Assembly (NCBI GenBank): GCA_036012565.1
Contig: DASCPP010000064.1
Span: 1 to 17,521 of the forward strand
Source: DUAL01 sp036012565
Lineage (GTDB): Bacteria > Bacteroidota > Bacteroidia > Flavobacteriales > BACL11
DNA length: 17,521 bases
Reading direction: 5' to 3'
In this document: positions 1 to 6,763 of the stretch, piece after piece
Layout of the letters: the number at the start of each line of letters is the position of its first letter
Position numbering within the stretch: position 1 is the stretch's first letter
Notes under the pieces: generated by a model
Database searches by the model: none
What the model saw: the letters and a program-made list of their open reading frames with translations, nothing else
What the model was told of the DNA's origin: nothing
Translations under genes and position numbers: made by a program

Positions 1-272
1 CCCACCAATGGAATATTCCCTGCCATAATAATCAGCACATTTTTTGGCTTTAGGTTATCTGTTAAATGGTAAGGCAATAGCCAAGCATTCAGGTTTTCGC
101 TTGTCAGCAGTTTTGCCCAAGCCCCTATAGCTGCTTTGGTGTTCTCTTCTGTAAACCAAGGATTTTTTATTTCTGCATCCTTTAACTTTTCTGCAAAATC
201 ATCAATTATTTCATCTGAAAAAAAGTGGCCCAACTGACTAAATGCTTTTATTCTTTCCTCTAAACTCATCAT
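1..272 (-). CDS. Acyl-CoA reductase, LuxC-like (partial, N-terminus only)
   Basis: The reverse strand encodes about 90 residues from a double ATG at 272/269, open to the window edge, so the C-terminal part is missing. The translation begins MMSLEERIKAFSQLGHFF and includes NPWFTEENTKAAIGAW and VLIIMAGNIPLVG. From family knowledge, the NPWFT and MAGNIPLVG stretches are typical of Bacteroidota acyl-CoA reductases (LuxC-like), which reduce fatty acyl-CoA or acyl groups to aldehyde with NADPH. The catalytic cysteine would lie beyond the window and cannot be checked. Either ATG could be used; both are in frame. A TAnnTTTG element sits 15 bp upstream at 288-295, back to back with one for the divergent gene at 342. 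Substrate and pathway cannot be inferred here. Confidence 0.75.
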   Translation of the reverse strand, partial: MMSLEERIKAFSQLGHFFSDEIIDDFAEKLKDAEIKNPWFTEENTKAAIGAWAKLLTSENLNAWLLPYHLTDNLKPKNVLIIMAGNIPLV

Positions 273-277
273 TTATT

Positions 278-285
278 TATCTTTG
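278..285 (+). promoter_or_regulatory. Candidate -7 promoter element (TATCTTTG) for the gene at 342
   Basis: TATCTTTG matches the Bacteroidota -7 consensus TAnnTTTG. It lies 56 bp upstream of the ATG at 342. No clear -33 TTG element is seen at the usual distance, so the call rests on the -7 match and position alone. It is separated by 2 bp from an opposite-strand element. Confidence 0.4.
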
Positions 286-287
286 TG

Positions 288-295
288 CAAAAATA
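288..295 (-). promoter_or_regulatory. Candidate -7 promoter element (TATTTTTG) for the acyl-CoA reductase gene
   Basis: On the minus strand the bases read TATTTTTG, matching TAnnTTTG, 15 bp before the ATG at 272. Upstream on this strand is a low-complexity CTAAAATCTA-like stretch (about 296-330) rather than a recognisable -33 TTG. Confidence 0.4.
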
Positions 296-341
296 GATTT
301 TAGATTTACATTTTAGATATTTAGCATACATTTTCAGGAAA

Positions 342-1226
342 ATGAAAAAAATATTCTTTCTTACCCTTTTTTCAATACTAACCATTAGTGTTTTCTCACA
401 AAAGGTGTCTAAACAACTAATTGCGGAATATGAGGATACTCTAAAAGTAATGGCACATACCATCATGAATGGAGAGAGTCAGACAGTTAAAACGGAAGCT
501 AATAATGCTTTTATATCCACACTGCAAGAAGTTTTACAATTTGAGCGTTCCTTTAACTATCCTTTTGATTCGCTTAAAACTATATCGATAAAAATATCCT
601 CTGATAGTAAAGTTCGAATTTATACATGGCTACTGAAAAAGGATAACGGAAACTATCAGTATTTTGGTTTTGTGCACTATAAAAATAAATCCAAAAAACG
701 GTATGAGATTATAACACTAAATGATAATTCGGAAAACATAAGAAGGCCAGAAAATGAACAACTCGACAATAATAATTGGTATGGCGCACTATATTACGAT
801 ATTATCTACATCAAAAAGAAAGGTAGAACATACTATACTCTACTAGGTTGGGATGGAAACAATGATATCAGTACAAAAAAAATTATTGATGTCATGTATT
901 TTTCTGGCAGAGAGAAAATAAAATTTGGTGCATCCATTTTCAAAAAAGGGAAAACAACTACTAAAAGGTTTATTATTGAGTATAATGCCACCTCTACCAT
1001 TAGTGTAAGGTATGAGGAAAAAGAGAAAAGAATTATATTTGATCACTTGATGCCAATGAGAAAAGATTTGGAAGGATTGCATGAATACTATATACCAGAT
1101 GGAACTTACAATGCCATGAAATATACAAATGGAAAATGGGAATTTAAAAATGATGTGGCAGCTAACAATCCTTCCTCCAAAAACCCTGCAAGAGGGAATC
1201 CTAAAATGGGAATTACTCCTGAATAA
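342..1226 (+). CDS. Secreted protein of unknown function
   Basis: This 294-residue protein is not assigned to a named family. Residues 1-20 (MKKIFFLTLFSILTISVFSQ) form a clear signal peptide: lysines, a hydrophobic core, and a cleavage region ending in SQ, common in Bacteroidota. The mature part is soluble-looking and rich in aromatic residues and lysine, with predicted alternating strands (for example YYDIIYIKKKGRTYYTLLGW, residues 151-170). There are no further membrane segments. Near the C-terminus, YYIPDGTYNAMKYTNGKWEF resembles a conserved ending I associate with uncharacterised Bacteroidota secreted proteins. The tail (NPSSKNPARGNPKMG) is low complexity. No T9SS sorting domain or lipobox is visible, so a periplasmic or outer-membrane-associated location is inferred. 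Its 3' end overlaps the convergent polymerase gene by 14 bp. Confidence 0.75.
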   Translation: MKKIFFLTLFSILTISVFSQKVSKQLIAEYEDTLKVMAHTIMNGESQTVKTEANNAFISTLQEVLQFERSFNYPFDSLKTISIKISSDSKVRIYTWLLKKDNGNYQYFGFVHYKNKSKKRYEIITLNDNSENIRRPENEQLDNNNWYGALYYDIIYIKKKGRTYYTLLGWDGNNDISTKKIIDVMYFSGREKIKFGASIFKKGKTTTKRFIIEYNATSTISVRYEEKEKRIIFDHLMPMRKDLEGLHEYYIPDGTYNAMKYTNGKWEFKNDVAANNPSSKNPARGNPKMGITPE

Positions 1227-2631
1227 TTTCTTCTTTATGGTAGATATCAACAGCAAGTAATATGGAAATGCAAGCCCAAAAAGGAATTGCTAATTTGTCT
1301 GTATCTAAGAAATTGTTCAAAAAACTGTGCGTAAAATAAGTCGTCAAGGCAAGTAAAGTAAAAAATACCAAATTCTTTAATTCTCCCTTTCCTAAGCTAT
1401 AATAAAGTTGCATGCCTTTATAATAAACCGTAAGAATCAAAAGTAAGAAACTTACCATACCTAAAATCCCTGATTCTGCCAATGGTCCTAAAAATTCAGA
1501 ATGAGCATTACCTAAATCTCCCTGATTAGTACTAATAATTGTCTTTTCGTTGTACTTTTGAAAAGGTGCATATTGGAAGGCGTAAGTTCCTGGGCCCCAA
1601 CCCATAATTGGCCTTTCTTTAAACATTCTGATGGCACAATTCCACCGATTTATTCTCTCCAAATTAGATGCATCAGTTGAAATATTGGAAGCTGATTCCA
1701 CATGTTTGCTTAAAGAGGATGAAGAATCCTGTGTGTTTTTTTCTAAACTCATTATTATTGAGTCCCAAGAAAAAAGTAATACACTACCACTAATTACAGC
1801 TAGCGTGATAAATTTAGAGAAAGACACTCTTAACTTAAGCACAAAGGCAAATGCTAATGCACCAAGCAAACTTATCCATGCTGCTCTAGTAAAAGAGAGT
1901 GTCAAACCTAAAATCAGAATTACAATAAATCCTACAATGATAACCTTTCTTTTATTTGCATAGAACAAATAAAATACCAAAGGAAGCATAAAAGCGATTA
2001 CAGCTCCATACCTAGTATGATCTTTAAAAAAAGGATACATTACTAAATGAGAAGATTCTAAATCAAAATAGAAAAGGGAATGTTTGTAAGTGGTTATCAG
2101 TATTACTACACAAAGTGGAATTACAAAAAGCCAAATAAATTTTTTAATATTTCTCAGATCTTTAAAAAGGAGAAAACCTAAAAAATAAAAGGCAACTATG
2201 AACCATAATCGTGAAATTAAAAACTTAAACGAAACTAGTGGCATCTCACTAGTAATAATAGTGAAAGTAATCCATAACAAATAGAAAAAAATCGCATAAG
2301 TAATCGGATGATTTAAGAGTTTTGATTCTAACTTTCCTCCTGAAAGAAGTTTTATTAAAAATAATATTAATACTCCGAAAAGTAGTGGTTCTGTTGGAAG
2401 GGACATCCCAATCCCAGCAAAGTCTAAACTCTCCAAACTAAAAGAAAAAGGAGTGCAAAAAATAATCAATAATAATAATTTTTCCAAAGAGAAAAAAGCT
2501 AAAAATACTATAGCAATAACTACTGGTAAAAATGCAAGCCAGAAAAACTCATTAGCTAAAAGCACACAATTCACAATTACAAAAAGTGCAGTAAAAAATA
2601 CAAGCTGATTAGATTGTATTTTCTTTAACAT
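1213..2631 (-). CDS. O-antigen polymerase/ligase family membrane protein (Wzy/WaaL-like)
   Basis: The 472-residue product is almost entirely membrane segments, with roughly ten to twelve hydrophobic helices. A large polar loop follows about residue 285 (TQDSSSSLSKHVESASNIST). The stretches RINRWNCAIRMFKERPIMGW and GNAHSEFLGPLAESG are characteristic of the O-antigen ligase/polymerase superfamily (Wzy_C, PF04932), where the periplasmic loop carries the functional Arg and His residues. These enzymes either polymerise lipid-linked oligosaccharide repeats or attach glycan to an acceptor at the periplasmic face; the two cannot be separated by sequence alone. A Wzz-like gene directly upstream favours a polymerase. 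Its ATG (2629-2631) follows the upstream stop codon (2632-2634) with no gap, implying translational coupling. Its stop lies inside the 3' end of the convergent gene. Confidence 0.85.
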   Translation of the reverse strand: MLKKIQSNQLVFFTALFVIVNCVLLANEFFWLAFLPVVIAIVFLAFFSLEKLLLLIIFCTPFSFSLESLDFAGIGMSLPTEPLLFGVLILFLIKLLSGGKLESKLLNHPITYAIFFYLLWITFTIITSEMPLVSFKFLISRLWFIVAFYFLGFLLFKDLRNIKKFIWLFVIPLCVVILITTYKHSLFYFDLESSHLVMYPFFKDHTRYGAVIAFMLPLVFYLFYANKRKVIIVGFIVILILGLTLSFTRAAWISLLGALAFAFVLKLRVSFSKFITLAVISGSVLLFSWDSIIMSLEKNTQDSSSSLSKHVESASNISTDASNLERINRWNCAIRMFKERPIMGWGPGTYAFQYAPFQKYNEKTIISTNQGDLGNAHSEFLGPLAESGILGMVSFLLLILTVYYKGMQLYYSLGKGELKNLVFFTLLALTTYFTHSFLNNFLDTDKLAIPFWACISILLAVDIYHKEEIIQE

Positions 2632-3621
2632 CTAGCTTTTTTTTGTGAGCTTAATTTGTTCTCTAAAAGCAATAAGCACTACCATAAAAAGTGCAGTAGA
2701 AAAAGTAGTAGCAACAACTATTAACCATCTGATAGGATAGCTTTTTTTAAGCGCAGGTCCTGCAGCATTCACTATGAATTTATGCTCTAATTGTTCTTGA
2801 GCAGTAACTTTATGTTCATTTAGTTTTTTCTGGACATAATTTAACCTACCTCTTGAGTGTACCAAATCATCTCTAAGGGCGCTATACTGACCACCATATT
2901 TGGAAAGAATTTCTAGTTTCTTTGCAATTTCGTTTGCGGCTGCATGATTGTTTTCAATCTTTGCTACTGCCCATTGTTCGTTCAACACTTCCGACTGCGA
3001 TTCGTAATCATTTATTCCTAAAGCTCTGATTTTAGCAATTGAATCTTCTAAAACTTTGATTTCTGAAAGCACATAATCTCTATCTTTTATTAAAGATTGA
3101 TAACCCTGCTGAGCCATGTTCTTTTGTAAATTATTCATTACTGTATCAATAAGGGAAGCAATCTCATTAGCAATATCTGCAGCCATCTGAGGATGCTTAT
3201 CCATAACTGATATTCTGATAGAAGAATACTTTGTGATTTCTGATTCAATATTAGCTTGATATTTTTTCATCAAATCCATATAATATTTTTCATTTGATGT
3301 ATCAATTTCATAATGATTAACCAAATCAAATTTATCTACTACCCGATTAATGATTTCATTAGATTGTAAAATCTGCATCATATGCTCTAATTCTTCCTCT
3401 TCTCCTATTTCCAAAAAATCATTATACTCATTAAGCAATGCTTTACCTGTAGATAAATTCATTGTAGGAAATAAAATAACTTCCGATTCATATTTGTTAG
3501 GAATAAATAGAGAAACGACCGCTGCAATTACAGCCGCTACAAAAGATACCATAATAATCTTTTTTCTCCATCTGTAAAAAAGTGCAAAAAGAGAAGTGTT
3601 ATCTAAAATTGTATTACTCAT
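2632..3621 (-). CDS. Wzz-like polysaccharide chain-length / co-polymerase protein
   Basis: This is 329 residues with the two-helix topology of the Wzz/PCP family. There is a transmembrane segment at about 23-43 (IIMVSFVAAVIAAVVSLFIP), a long periplasmic region, and a second segment at about 297-321. The first helix is followed by PNKYESEVILFP, the conserved 'P..Y.a...l.p' entry to the periplasmic domain. The middle (about 170-285) is charged and heptad-like, consistent with the coiled-coil arm. No cytoplasmic kinase domain is attached, so this is a stand-alone regulator rather than a Wzc-type tyrosine kinase. It probably sets glycan chain length together with the polymerase encoded immediately downstream. 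It has its own candidate TAnnTTTG element in the 44-bp gap after the flippase gene. Confidence 0.85.
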   Translation of the reverse strand: MSNTILDNTSLFALFYRWRKKIIMVSFVAAVIAAVVSLFIPNKYESEVILFPTMNLSTGKALLNEYNDFLEIGEEEELEHMMQILQSNEIINRVVDKFDLVNHYEIDTSNEKYYMDLMKKYQANIESEITKYSSIRISVMDKHPQMAADIANEIASLIDTVMNNLQKNMAQQGYQSLIKDRDYVLSEIKVLEDSIAKIRALGINDYESQSEVLNEQWAVAKIENNHAAANEIAKKLEILSKYGGQYSALRDDLVHSRGRLNYVQKKLNEHKVTAQEQLEHKFIVNAAGPALKKSYPIRWLIVVATTFSTALFMVVLIAFREQIKLTKKS

Positions 3622-3641
3622 AGTGTTTAATTTTATGTTTG

Positions 3642-3649
3642 CAAAAATA
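3642..3649 (-). promoter_or_regulatory. Candidate -7 promoter element (TATTTTTG) for the wzz-like/wzy-like pair
   Basis: The minus strand reads TATTTTTG, matching TAnnTTTG, 20 bp before the wzz-like ATG at 3621 and inside the 44-bp gap behind the flippase stop. No convincing -33 TTG is seen. If real, it would let the wzz-wzy pair be transcribed independently of the flippase gene. Confidence 0.35.
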
Positions 3650-3665
3650 CATCTTTATTGTATCT

Positions 3666-5018
3666 TTAATTCTTAAATATTGGAAAAGCATAAAAGTTTA
3701 GGTGTTTTTTAACATAGATTGCCCCTAAAATAGTCCAACAAAAAATAGAAATAGCAGTTGCTATTGCAGCTCCTTTTATACCATAAATTGGGATTAAATA
3801 CCAATTAAACGCTATATTGACAAATGCAGTAAATAACAAGATGTTTTTTGACACATTCTGCTTACCAGTCATATCAAGGATATAAATAACAGTCCCAAAA
3901 AATACATTTGTCATTTGCCCAATTGACAATATAATTAACGTTTCTATGGCTAATTTATTATTAAACTCACTACCAAAAAGTGCTAATAAAAGGTCAGGAA
4001 AAAATAGAATTACTCCAAAAATAGGAAGACTAAGCAAAAAAGTATATTTAGCAGTATTTTGTACAGTTTTTGTTAATCTCTGCATCTGATTATTATAGTA
4101 CAACTCTGATATTTTAGGTCCTAGGATAGTGTTAGCAGCAAATAAAATAAGAGTACATAGTGCTGCTAATTTTAAAGCAATAGTATAAACCCCTACATCA
4201 GTTTGAGAATTAAAATGGCCTAACATTAATATATCCACCCAACTCATAAGTAAGAAAAGCGAGCCAGACAAAAACATTGGAAAGGACTCTTTCATTATTA
4301 CCAGAACAGAAACGTTTTCCCCAATAGGAGCATGTAGTTTATTAGCAATTCTAAACCATAAAAAGATACTTAAAACCGATAAACTAATCACACTAATGGT
4401 AAATGCTGAAACCCCAATATTTAGTTCCGATCCATTAGCAATTATTAGTAAAATTGCTGCCAATCCAAAAATAGAGAAATTCTTGAAAAAGGAAAATAAC
4501 TTTATATTTTTAATTGCCCTAAATGCCTCAGCATTTATATGCAAAACAGAAAAAGGAATAATGGCAAAAATCAGATAATAAACAATATCTGATTGCTTGT
4601 AAAAATCGAGACATCCATTTGTAAAAAGAATATACAACAAAATAGAAAGGGAAATACTAATAGTCAGCACAATACTTATTGCTTTTTTATAGGTATTTTT
4701 CAAACAGCCCCATTGCTGTTTAGAATTAAAATCAGCAAGTTTTTTCAAAAGAAAAGTATCTAAACCCAAAATAGAAACAACAGCAATTATACTAAGCAAT
4801 GTGAAAAAAGTGGAAAAAATACCATTTGCCTCAGCGCCAGCAAATTTTGCCAATAAAAAGTGGAAGAAGTAAATAGAAAGCATCCCTCCTACCTTAAAAA
4901 CTAGAGCAGTACTTCCTTTACTAAAAAGTTCAGATTTTGTAATTAATAGTAATAATCTATATATTTTCTCTTTCAAATTGCGTTTGTGATAAGTGAGTGG
5001 CAAATCTACAACAATCAT
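3666..5018 (-). CDS. Oligosaccharide flippase (Wzx-like, MOP/MATE superfamily)
   Basis: The 450-residue polytopic protein has about twelve or more hydrophobic segments. Its N-terminus reads FSKGSTALVFKVGGMLSIYF, typical of polysaccharide-biosynthesis exporters (PF01943/PF13440-type Wzx). The centre has SWVDILMLGHFNSQTDVGVY, a recurrent flippase stretch placing the 'D...LG' motif in a helix. The C-terminal part has NWYLIPIYGIKGAAIATAIS, also typical of the family. The expected role is to flip undecaprenyl-diphosphate-linked oligosaccharide across the inner membrane, feeding the Wzy-like enzyme. It is first in a three-gene minus-strand block and starts 27 bp from the divergent glycosyltransferase start. 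The start at 5018 gives a somewhat long, polar N-terminus (MIVVDLPLTYHKRNLKEK), but no better start is evident. A one-mismatch -7 element (TATTTTTC) lies at 5022-5029. Confidence 0.87.
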   Translation of the reverse strand: MIVVDLPLTYHKRNLKEKIYRLLLLITKSELFSKGSTALVFKVGGMLSIYFFHFLLAKFAGAEANGIFSTFFTLLSIIAVVSILGLDTFLLKKLADFNSKQQWGCLKNTYKKAISIVLTISISLSILLYILFTNGCLDFYKQSDIVYYLIFAIIPFSVLHINAEAFRAIKNIKLFSFFKNFSIFGLAAILLIIANGSELNIGVSAFTISVISLSVLSIFLWFRIANKLHAPIGENVSVLVIMKESFPMFLSGSLFLLMSWVDILMLGHFNSQTDVGVYTIALKLAALCTLILFAANTILGPKISELYYNNQMQRLTKTVQNTAKYTFLLSLPIFGVILFFPDLLLALFGSEFNNKLAIETLIILSIGQMTNVFFGTVIYILDMTGKQNVSKNILLFTAFVNIAFNWYLIPIYGIKGAAIATAISIFCWTILGAIYVKKHLNFYAFPIFKN

Positions 5019-5045
5019 AATGAAAAATATATATTTTTATTGCCT

Positions 5046-6173
5046 ATGAAAATCGCAATTAACACACGCCTACTTCTTAAAGACAAATTAGAAGGAATTG
5101 GTTGGTATACCTACGAGATTGTAAAGCGTATAAGCAACCAACACCCCGAACACGATTTTTATTTTCTGTTTGACCGACCATTTAGCTCCGATTTTGTTTT
5201 TGCAAAAAATGTAAAACCAATTATTTTGGCTCCACCGGCTCGGCATCCTTTGCTTTGGCACTTTTGGTTTGAATTTTCAGTTTCCAAATTTTTACGCAAA
5301 AATAATATCGATTTATTCTTTTCGCCAGATGGGTATTTGTCCTTAAAAACAGATGTTAAAACTGTACTAACGATACATGATTTGAACTTTGAGTATTTCC
5401 CAGATCAATTACCTTTTTTAACAAGAAGATACTACCAATATTTTATGCCAAAATTTGCCCATAAAGCAAATACAATCATTACCGTTTCTGATGCTTCAAA
5501 AAAGGATATTGAAAATAAGTATGGCGTGGATAATTCAAAAGTAAAAACAATTTATAATGGTGCTAACAGAATATATAAACCCCTAGAAGAAAAAGAAAAA
5601 CAAGAGGTGAAAGACAAATACGCAAATGGCAAAGATTATTTCTACTTTGTTGGCTCATTGCACCCTAGGAAAAACATTATCAACTTAATGAGGGGTTTTA
5701 ATCAGTTTTGTGAACAAACAACATCCGATTGCAAACTGCTTATAATTGGTGAACCCATGTGGAGAAATGATGAAACTAAGCAAGTATTTAAACAGCTACA
5801 ACACAAAGAGCATATTCTTTTTCTAGGCAGAAAAGAAATAGAGGAAGTAAGTCAGATTGCAGCATCTGCTCTCGCCCTTACTTTTGTCCCACATTTTGAA
5901 GGCTTTGGCATACCACTTGTTGAGGCCATGTTTTGCCACAGGCCAATTATTACTTCTAACACTTCTTGTCTTCCTGAAATTGCAGGGAATACTGCTATTT
6001 ATGCCAATCCTAATAATGTAAATAGTATTGCTGGTGCCATGTCAGAAATGTATACAAATAAAGAAAAAAGAGAAGAACTAATCGAAAATTGTAAAATTAG
6101 AAAAAACAAATTTTGTTGGTATAAAGCAGCAAATGAAGTTTGGAAAATTTTAGAGCAAAACCTTCCATGTTAA
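5046..6173 (+). CDS. GT4-family glycosyltransferase
   Basis: The 375-residue protein has the GT-B layout. An N-terminal acceptor domain (1 to about 180) begins MKIAINTRLLLKDKLEGIGW, where the EGIGW loop is typical. The C-terminal nucleotide-sugar domain has FYFVGSLHPRKNIINLMRGF. The EX7E signature of retaining GT4 enzymes is in EGFGIPLVE, with glutamates at residues 285 and 293. It probably transfers a sugar from a nucleotide donor to a growing lipid-linked oligosaccharide on the cytoplasmic side of the membrane; donor and acceptor are not deducible. The ATG at 5046 is preferred over an in-frame ATG at 4986, because the earlier start would add an atypical 20-residue leader and overlap the divergent flippase gene. 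It is the first gene of a coupled plus-strand run with rnhB and the 878-residue protein. Confidence 0.9.
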   Translation: MKIAINTRLLLKDKLEGIGWYTYEIVKRISNQHPEHDFYFLFDRPFSSDFVFAKNVKPIILAPPARHPLLWHFWFEFSVSKFLRKNNIDLFFSPDGYLSLKTDVKTVLTIHDLNFEYFPDQLPFLTRRYYQYFMPKFAHKANTIITVSDASKKDIENKYGVDNSKVKTIYNGANRIYKPLEEKEKQEVKDKYANGKDYFYFVGSLHPRKNIINLMRGFNQFCEQTTSDCKLLIIGEPMWRNDETKQVFKQLQHKEHILFLGRKEIEEVSQIAASALALTFVPHFEGFGIPLVEAMFCHRPIITSNTSCLPEIAGNTAIYANPNNVNSIAGAMSEMYTNKEKREELIENCKIRKNKFCWYKAANEVWKILEQNLPC

Positions 6174-6763
6174 AAAATAGTTCTAGCAATAAAATAGAAG
6201 CCGGATGTGATGAAGCAGGAAGAGGCTGTTTGGCTGGGCCTGTTGTTGCGGCCTCTGTTATTTTGTCAAAAAACTTTAAGCATCCTCTTTTGAATGACTC
6301 CAAGCAATTGAGTAAAAAAAACAGGGATTTATTAGAGAAAGTGATAAAAGAAGAAGCAGTTGTTTGTGGAATTGGAGTGATTTGGAATCAGGAAATTGAT
6401 AAAATAAATATCTTAAATGCATCTATAAAAGCTATGCATAAGGCCATAGAAAAACTAAAAATAAAACCAGAATTACTTCTAATTGACGGAAACAGATTTC
6501 ATACGTTCAAAGATATCCCACACAAATGCATAATAAAAGGAGATGCAAAATACGCTTGCATTGCGGCAGCATCCGTATTAGCCAAAACTTACAGAGATAA
6601 ACTAATGCAAAAATTACATTTAGAATTTCCCCAATTTGACTGGAAAAACAACAAAGGATATCCAACAAAAATTCACCGAAAAACTATTGTTAATTATGGC
6701 ATCACAAAATACCACAGAAAGAGCTTTAAACTTTTACCTTTGCATCTCAAACTAAACCTTTAA
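6167..6763 (+). CDS. rnhB: Ribonuclease HII
   Basis: This 198-residue enzyme cleaves the RNA strand of RNA-DNA hybrids and initiates removal of single ribonucleotides from DNA. The signature GCDEAGRGCLAGPV lies near the N-terminus. The four metal-binding acidic residues are all visible: D15, E16, D107 in LLIDGN, and D126 in KGDAKYACIAAASVLAKTYRD. The length is normal for the family. The ATG at 6167 overlaps the glycosyltransferase stop (ATGTTAA) and gives an N-terminus like other Bacteroidota RNase HII. An earlier in-frame ATG at 6140 would add nine unlikely residues and overlap further. The stop overlaps the next start as TAATG. Coupling a housekeeping nuclease to a glycosyltransferase probably reflects compact gene packing rather than shared function. 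Confidence 0.95.
   Translation: MLKNSSSNKIEAGCDEAGRGCLAGPVVAASVILSKNFKHPLLNDSKQLSKKNRDLLEKVIKEEAVVCGIGVIWNQEIDKINILNASIKAMHKAIEKLKIKPELLLIDGNRFHTFKDIPHKCIIKGDAKYACIAAASVLAKTYRDKLMQKLHLEFPQFDWKNNKGYPTKIHRKTIVNYGITKYHRKSFKLLPLHLKLNL
6735..6742 (+). promoter_or_regulatory. Possible internal -7 promoter element (TACCTTTG) inside rnhB
   Basis: TACCTTTG matches TAnnTTTG and lies 20 bp before the ATG at 6763, within the last codons of rnhB. It might allow separate expression of the 878-residue protein. It could equally be chance coding sequence (LLPLHL), and no -33 element is apparent. Confidence 0.2.

Noticed and set aside
843..1256. Minus-strand open frame of 137 codons
   Set aside because: It is the antisense shadow of the secreted-protein gene, with no family-like motif or supporting start context.
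4986..5045. Upstream in-frame ATG for the glycosyltransferase, adding 20 residues
   Set aside because: It would overlap the divergent flippase start by 33 bp and add a leader (MISEWQIYNNHNEKYIFLLP) unlike GT4 N-termini; MKIAINTRLL is a typical start.
6140..6166. Earlier ATG for RNase HII
   Set aside because: It adds nine residues that overlap the glycosyltransferase coding end in another frame; the ATG at 6167 matches family N-termini better.
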